Assembly: GCA_964449835.1 (NCBI GenBank)
Contig: CAYVBZ010000054.1
Span: forward strand, 1-16,251
Reading direction: 5' to 3'
DNA length: 16,251 bases
From: JABDGC01 sp964449835
Lineage (GTDB): Bacteria; Pseudomonadota; Gammaproteobacteria; DSM-16500
Shown here: positions 12,836 through 16,251 of the stretch, piece by piece
How the letters are laid out: the number at the start of each line of letters is the position of its first letter
Numbering within the stretch: position 1 is the stretch's first letter
Program-made: the position numbers and the translations under genes
Notes under the pieces: model-generated
What the model saw: the letters and a program-made list of their open reading frames with translations, nothing else
Databases searched by the model: none
What the model was told of the DNA's origin: nothing

Positions 12836-13198
12836 ATGAAACCCGCGAAAAAAACGAAGCACCCAACTATGCTGGAAGTAGCCCATGAAATGGCGAAGGG
12901 CTTGTACGAAGCAAATATCATCGACGCAATGACCATGCGCGAATTTGACACATTGTGCTTAGCACCAGTAAAAGAATTATCAGCGGCAGAAATTAAAAAA
13001 ATTCGCTTACGCGAAAAAATCAGTCAGCCTGTATTTGCAAAATGCTTAAATACAAGCACGTCCACTGTTAAACAATGGGAGCAGGGATTGAAGCACCCAC
13101 GGGGAACTTCTCTTAAACTGTTAAATCTCGTTGCAGAAAAAGGGTTGAGCATTCTTATATCAAACAACTCAAATAAAAACGAAGGTGCAGCTGCTTAA
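12836..13198 (+). CDS. XRE antitoxin (HigA2/NadS type)
   Basis: A 120-residue antitoxin coupled to the toxin above. Residues 1-50 form the toxin-binding N-terminus typical of this group (MLEVAHEMAKGLYEANIID, then MREFDTLCLAPVKELS). Residues 52-105 hold the helix-turn-helix: IKKIRLREKISQPVFAKCLN, then TSTSTVKQWEQGLKHPRG, with the conserved S-Q-x-x-F-A...V-x-x-W-E-x-G-x-(K/R)-x-P pattern. The tail is Asn/Lys-rich and variable. Its expected roles are neutralising the RelE-like protein and repressing the promoter at 12422-12450. Good ribosome pairing is not evident (a GAGG lies in the toxin end), so translation may depend on coupling. It looks intact. Confidence 0.88.
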   Translation: MKPAKKTKHPTMLEVAHEMAKGLYEANIIDAMTMREFDTLCLAPVKELSAAEIKKIRLREKISQPVFAKCLNTSTSTVKQWEQGLKHPRGTSLKLLNLVAEKGLSILISNNSNKNEGAAA

Positions 13199-13224
13199 AG
13201 CTACCAACGTGAAAGGATTTAGAT

Positions 13225-13377
13225 ATGGCTGCAAATGAGAAAATGAATCCACCTTTTGAACCGCTGACACCCAACGACGAAACCCTTGAAGCAATAAAGG
13301 CCGCGCGTCGCGGCGAGGTGATCAAGGTGGGCAAAGTCGATAACCTATTGGCGAGCTTGAATGATGCGGAAGATTAA
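13225..13377 (+). CDS. Shortened RelB/DinJ-like antitoxin (C-terminal domain)
   Basis: A 50-codon frame with a good AAGGA ribosome site 7 nt before its ATG, 26 nt after the XRE stop, so it can be cotranscribed. The protein contains PLTPNDETLEAIKAARRGEV and ends VDNLLASLNDAED, the toxin-wrapping C-terminal half of RelB/DinJ antitoxins (P-x-T-x-E-T-x-x-A-x-x-(A/E)-A-R-x-G ... L-x-x-L-N). The N-terminal ribbon-helix-helix DNA-binding part (~40 residues) is missing. No RelE partner follows: 13378-13424 is cut off by an IS3 end. It could be a leftover antitoxin acting against a RelE elsewhere, or debris that by chance keeps a start. Confidence 0.65.
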   Translation: MAANEKMNPPFEPLTPNDETLEAIKAARRGEVIKVGKVDNLLASLNDAED

Positions 13378-13424
13378 CCAACATGGATCAAAAGCATTTA
13401 CAGTTAATCTGCACCAAAATGCAG

Positions 13425-13556
13425 TGATGTCGCCCCGAAAAAACGGACACATAACTAAGCTACCATTTTCTCCTCAAAATATACCGGGCTTAAATAGCCA
13501 AGTCTAGAATGAAGTCGTTTTCGATTGTAATACACATCGATGTATTCAAACGTAGG
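13425..13556 (-). mobile_element. IS3-family right end with orfB C-terminal scrap
   Basis: Read on the minus strand, codons up to the TAG at 13457-13455 give FEYIDVYYNRKRLHSRLGYL then SPVYFEEKMVA, the end of IS3-family OrfB (consensus E-Y-I-x-x-(F/Y)-Y-N-R-x-R-x-H-S-x-L-G-Y-x-S-P). It is followed by the tip GTGTCCGTTTTTTCGGGGCG (minus strand, near 13450-13431), which has the look of an IS3 terminal inverted repeat and ends about 13425. The rest of the element is absent. On its other side it joins directly to a DUF1016 gene fragment. It is not the same piece as the orfA scrap at 3490-3589, though both may come from one IS type. Confidence 0.85.
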
Positions 13557-13788
13557 CCTGATTTTCGACCTGGTGTATCAGTACATTTTTGCTCCACCCG
13601 TGACAGCGCGTCATGCGGATGTAAAATTCCCGCTCCAAATCGTCCTTACATTTCTCCATAATAATGAGGTTCTTGCTCCACGCTATTTCTCGCACCAGTG
13701 GTGCGAGTTTTTCATTGCTGCTATAAACCTCATAAAACGACCTCATCCGCCATAGGCTTGCCGATGAATAGCCTCGCGCCCCAGGATA
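13546..13788 (-). pseudogene. Internal fragment of a DUF1016/YhcG-type nuclease gene
   Basis: Between about 13788 and 13556 the minus strand codes YPGARGYSSASLWRMRSFYE, then APLVREIAWSKNLIIMEKC, then EREFYIRMTR and GWSKNVLIHQVENQ. This is the N-terminal domain of DUF1016 (YhcG) proteins: G-(F/Y)-S-x-x-(N/S)-L-x-x-M-R-x-F-Y, the P-L-V-R-x-(I/L)-x-W-(S/T) motif and the W-S-x-x-x-L core. Full proteins have ~340 residues with a C-terminal PD-(D/E)xK nuclease. Here the start is missing and the 3' part is replaced by the IS3 end, with a TGA at the junction. The codons before 13788 up to an ATG at 13842 show no family similarity. Confidence 0.85.
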
Positions 13789-13974
13789 AGACGACCGATG
13801 GTCAATAGTTGGCAAGACAAAAATATTAATTTTAACAAGCACTGACGTATATTTTTGAACTCACTTTTAGTATCGTTACAGCGTTAGTGCAGCCTGTCGA
13901 CATCCAATGGCCACCAGCAAAGCTCGAACACTATTGCGCAATTAATTTTCAACCCAAACATTGAAGGCTTTTAT

Positions 13975-14859
13975 ATGAATTTTGACTTACTTAAATACTC
14001 TCTATTGGTAGCCGTTATGATGATTTCTTGCATACCCACATTTGCTGGCACTCAACAAATTAAACCAACGTCCATAGAGAAAAAATTAGCAGAGCTTGAA
14101 ACTTCCTTCGATGGGCGAATTGGCATATACGCAATCAATACAGCGAACAATCAACATATTCAATATCGGACGAATGAACGCTTTCCAATACAGAGTACAT
14201 TTAAAATAATGGCCGTTTCCGCCATTCTAAAGAAGAGCATGACCGATAATCGCTTACTACAGGAAAAGGTATTTTATACAAAACAAGATTTGGTTTTTTG
14301 GTCACCCATCACAGAAAAGCAGCTTGCTAATGGAATGACAGTCTCTGAGTTGTGTGCAGCAGCCATGATGTATAGTGACAATACAGCAACAAACCTAATC
14401 GTGAAAAAACTAGGTGGGCCTTCCGCTGTCACTGCTTTTGCTCGCTCCTTAGGCGATAACACATTCAAAATAGACAGCTGGGAACCGGAATTAAATTCAA
14501 ATCCTAACGACTTGCGTGACACCTCTACACCTACAGCAATGGAAAAAAGTTTACAGAAACTGACGCTTGGAAATGTTTTAGCCGAACCAGAACGAAACCA
14601 ATTAGTGACATGGATGAAAAGCAATACAACTGGAGATGCACGAATCCGTGCTGGCACACCAAAAGGATGGATTGTTGCCGATAAAACAGGTGCTGGGAGT
14701 GATTACGGGATATCCAATGATATTGGGGTAATCTGGCCGCCTAATTCTGCCCCTATTGTTGTTTCAATATATTCTATAAACAATAAAAAAGATGCGGCCC
14801 GCCGTGATGATGTTATAGCGCAGGCTACACGTATAATAATTGATGGTTTCAGGGGATAA
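13975..14859 (+). CDS. Class A beta-lactamase
   Basis: A 294-residue exported serine beta-lactamase; GAAGG lies 7 nt before the ATG. Residues 1-24 form a signal peptide (hydrophobic core LLVAVMMISCI, cleavage near TFAG). All class A motifs are present: S74-T-F-K77 (Ambler S70-x-x-K), S134-D-N136 (SDN loop), E170-P-E-L-N174 (omega loop, Ambler E166-x-x-L-N170), K237-T-G239 (KTG), so it should hydrolyse beta-lactams in the periplasm. There is no pair of cysteines placed as in KPC/SME-type carbapenemases. Family subtype and spectrum cannot be read from sequence alone. No ampR-like regulator is next to it; region 13843-13974 upstream has no clear promoter boxes. The next gene starts 11 nt after its stop, indicating an operon. 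Confidence 0.95.
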   Translation: MNFDLLKYSLLVAVMMISCIPTFAGTQQIKPTSIEKKLAELETSFDGRIGIYAINTANNQHIQYRTNERFPIQSTFKIMAVSAILKKSMTDNRLLQEKVFYTKQDLVFWSPITEKQLANGMTVSELCAAAMMYSDNTATNLIVKKLGGPSAVTAFARSLGDNTFKIDSWEPELNSNPNDLRDTSTPTAMEKSLQKLTLGNVLAEPERNQLVTWMKSNTTGDARIRAGTPKGWIVADKTGAGSDYGISNDIGVIWPPNSAPIVVSIYSINNKKDAARRDDVIAQATRIIIDGFRG

Positions 14860-14869
14860 GGAGAAAATA

Positions 14870-15865
14870 ATGCTTTATTTAAACGGTGAATTTATATCAT
14901 CGGCTCAATTCAAGATAGAGCCTGGTGATAGAGGGTTGCTTCTTAGCGATGGTTTATTTGAAACTCTGCGTGTGCATGAGGGAAAGGTTTTTTGCCTGGA
15001 AGAACATTATGCAAGACTTCTGAAAGGAGCAAAGGCTTTAAAAATACCACTTCCTTTAAAATTAGATGAACTGAATGATATCCTATTAAAACTCCTTAAA
15101 GAAAATAATCTAACAAATAAGGATGCGACCCTAAGAATAACGCTTACCAGAGGAACCGGCCCCAGAGGCTTGCTTCCCCCTTCTGAACCTAAACCAACAA
15201 TTATGATTACTGCCGCCCCTTTCCCTCATGCAGAGCATCCACCTTTAAAACTTCATATTTGTACTACTACCCGCAGAAATGAAAGATCCCCTTTATCTAA
15301 TCTTAAATCATCATGCTACTTAGATAACATTTTAGCTAAAATGGAAGCTGTCGAGCACAAGGCCGATGATGCTATTATGCTCAACACAAAAGATAAAGTG
15401 GCTTGCGTGAGTAGTGGGAATATTTTTATTGTTACTCACGACAACCTCGTATTAACACCAAGAGTCGAGGATGGCATTTTACCCGGAATTACCCGAAGGC
15501 TTGTTATTGAAGACTGTATAGAAAATAGAATTCCTTTGGTCGAGAAAGAATTAACTGTAGAAGATATTTTAGACGCAAAAGAAGTTTTCATTACAAACTC
15601 AGTACTTGAGATACAACCTGTTGCCACAGTCAACAATCGGCCAGTCAATGATGGCGACCCAGGGGAAATTACTGCAAAACTAAAGGCTCTATACGACCAG
15701 AGGGTAAAAAAAAATCCTCAAATTTCTATTGCTTCAAGTGAGAAACAATATCAAAATCCGGCCTTGCTCATTAATAATTTTAATAATAAAGCTAACACAA
15801 AAGACAGCTCAAACCAGCCAACCCACACAATACCCGAAGGAGAAGCGATCAGGTCTAGATTATAA
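14870..15865 (+). CDS. Class IV PLP aminotransferase / aminodeoxychorismate lyase-like
   Basis: A 331-residue enzyme; AAGGAG overlaps the beta-lactamase stop and lies 6 nt before this ATG. The family (D-amino acid and branched-chain aminotransferases, PabC) is shown by LYLNGEFI, GDRGLLLSDGLFETLRVHEG (19-38), LTRGTGPRG (92-100), the PLP lysine in SNLKSSCYLDNILAK (K146), SSGNIFIV (181-188) and DGILPGITRR (201-210). At the position of the glutamate that contacts the PLP ring nitrogen in this fold (five before Asn184) there is Cys179, which is unusual. Residues ~284-331 are a Ser/Asn/Gln-rich tail beyond the usual ~280 length. Substrate is unresolved: D-alanine/D-glutamate, branched-chain amino acids or aminodeoxychorismate are possible. 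Part of its 3' end is duplicated at 11193-11319. Confidence 0.88.
   Translation: MLYLNGEFISSAQFKIEPGDRGLLLSDGLFETLRVHEGKVFCLEEHYARLLKGAKALKIPLPLKLDELNDILLKLLKENNLTNKDATLRITLTRGTGPRGLLPPSEPKPTIMITAAPFPHAEHPPLKLHICTTTRRNERSPLSNLKSSCYLDNILAKMEAVEHKADDAIMLNTKDKVACVSSGNIFIVTHDNLVLTPRVEDGILPGITRRLVIEDCIENRIPLVEKELTVEDILDAKEVFITNSVLEIQPVATVNNRPVNDGDPGEITAKLKALYDQRVKKNPQISIASSEKQYQNPALLINNFNNKANTKDSSNQPTHTIPEGEAIRSRL
15609..15736 (+). repeat. Intact-gene copy of the duplicated aminotransferase segment
   Basis: Direct repeat partner of 11193-11319, inside the aminotransferase gene. Offset is 4416-4417 bp. The repeats have the same orientation, so recombination between them would delete the beta-lactamase and both right-hand TA pairs. 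Confidence 0.9.
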
Positions 15866-15877
15866 AATGGGTTACCT

Positions 15878-16231
15878 ATGGAATGGATTATTAACTATAC
15901 AAAATCAATATATGCCAACCTTGTTGGTTGGCTAGAAATTACTCTACGCAAAGAAACGAGATATCGATGTCTTATCGACAACATTGAACCAAACAACCGG
16001 CAAACAATAATCCACTACAAAACAATCGGCTGTAGAAGTTTACAACAAGACACCGCTTTTAATTTAAATAAGTCCGCTATTTTTTCTTTATTCAGGTCAG
16101 ATCATGCGCAAATCATCGTTTCCATCGCAACAGCTGAGTCTCTGCTCGGAAAATCACCTGAAGAAATAGCGGAAAAATTCCAGCAATATGTCTCTTACTG
16201 CTCGAAAAAAATAGCCAAGAATTTACAATGA
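15878..16231 (+). CDS. Hypothetical protein, third gene of the beta-lactamase operon
   Basis: A 117-residue protein starting 12 nt after the aminotransferase stop; the ribosome site is weak (GGGTTACCT before the ATG). I do not recognise the family. The N-terminus (INYTKSIYANLVGWLEITL) is an amphipathic helix rather than a signal peptide. The middle has beta-like segments (RYRCLIDNI, TIIHYKTIGCRS), then a helix pair near the end (HAQIIVSIATAESLLG, PEEIAEKFQQYVSYCSKK). Three cysteines are scattered. The last codons overlap the ATG of a further frame (ATGA). Position suggests cotranscription with bla and the aminotransferase, and perhaps a role in the same process, but nothing in the sequence shows it. 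Confidence 0.6.
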   Translation: MEWIINYTKSIYANLVGWLEITLRKETRYRCLIDNIEPNNRQTIIHYKTIGCRSLQQDTAFNLNKSAIFSLFRSDHAQIIVSIATAESLLGKSPEEIAEKFQQYVSYCSKKIAKNLQ

Positions 16232-16251
16232 TTATCTACCTAGCAATGGTG
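16228..16251 (+). CDS. Start of a further gene, cut by the window edge
   Basis: An ATG overlapping the preceding stop by ATGA opens a frame (MIIYLAMV...) that runs off the window. The 4-bp overlap is typical of translationally coupled genes; the hydrophobic start could be a signal peptide or membrane helix. Too short to assign. Confidence 0.35.

Noticed and set aside
13843..13974. Coding tail (QPVDIQWPPAKLEHY) before the beta-lactamase
   Set aside because: A short frame with some protein character but no recognised family and no start; could be debris.
13975..14859. Carbapenemase of KPC/SME type
   Set aside because: The class A motifs are present but the cysteine pair that marks those enzymes is absent; only a general class A call is justified.

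Overview
The window looks like an accessory, mosaic stretch of a gammaproteobacterial chromosome, most likely Legionella or a relative (Legionellales). This is inferred from the AT-rich sequence, effector-like soluble-plus-hydrophobic-hairpin proteins of unknown family, an F-box-like N-terminus at the left edge, and clustered toxin-antitoxin (TA) modules. No rRNA or housekeeping gene is present to confirm the genus.

Left part (1-3600): the 5' portion of an effector-like gene runs off the left edge (minus strand). It is followed by a scar of a TacT-type GNAT toxin, a decayed higBA locus (truncated higB; higA cut by one in-frame amber codon) with a coupled 60-codon gene, a free-standing GNAT acetyltransferase, an apparently intact tacA-tacT pair, and an IS3-family orfA scrap.

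Middle part (3600-10640): an exported protein fuses a VanX/DdpX-type D-Ala-D-Ala dipeptidase to a YkuD-type L,D-transpeptidase, followed by a hairpin terminator. Then comes a 492-codon effector-like membrane protein boxed between two direct 89-bp repeats, a tumE-tumA TA pair, an N-terminal scrap of an alanine dehydrogenase/transhydrogenase gene, a second multi-pass effector-like protein, a possible IS end, and a membrane-anchored FkbM methyltransferase whose stalk is coded by a 15-bp minisatellite.

Right part (10700-16251): a 47-nt 3' fragment of a tRNA-Thr(TGT) gene marks an old integration boundary. A phage-type integrase is left only as N- and C-terminal scraps 1.3 kb apart. Between them lie a C-terminal scrap of an APH(6)/Hur-type antibiotic kinase, a duplicated C-terminal piece of the aminotransferase gene found at 14870-15865, and a DUF4258-XRE TA pair with a well formed divergent promoter. 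Next come a RelE-like toxin/XRE antitoxin pair, a RelB remnant, an IS3 orfB end that cuts a DUF1016 nuclease gene, and a tight operon of a class A beta-lactamase, a class IV PLP aminotransferase, a 117-codon unknown and the start of a further gene.

Taken together, the window holds four apparently intact TA modules plus three TA remnants, scraps of at least two IS3 copies and one integrase, and two separate sets of cell-wall/beta-lactam genes (dipeptidase-L,D-transpeptidase fusion; beta-lactamase-aminotransferase). The most unusual items are the dipeptidase-transpeptidase fusion, the repeat-flanked effector cassette, the beta-lactamase/aminotransferase operon, and the chain of resistance-gene fragments beside the tRNA scar.
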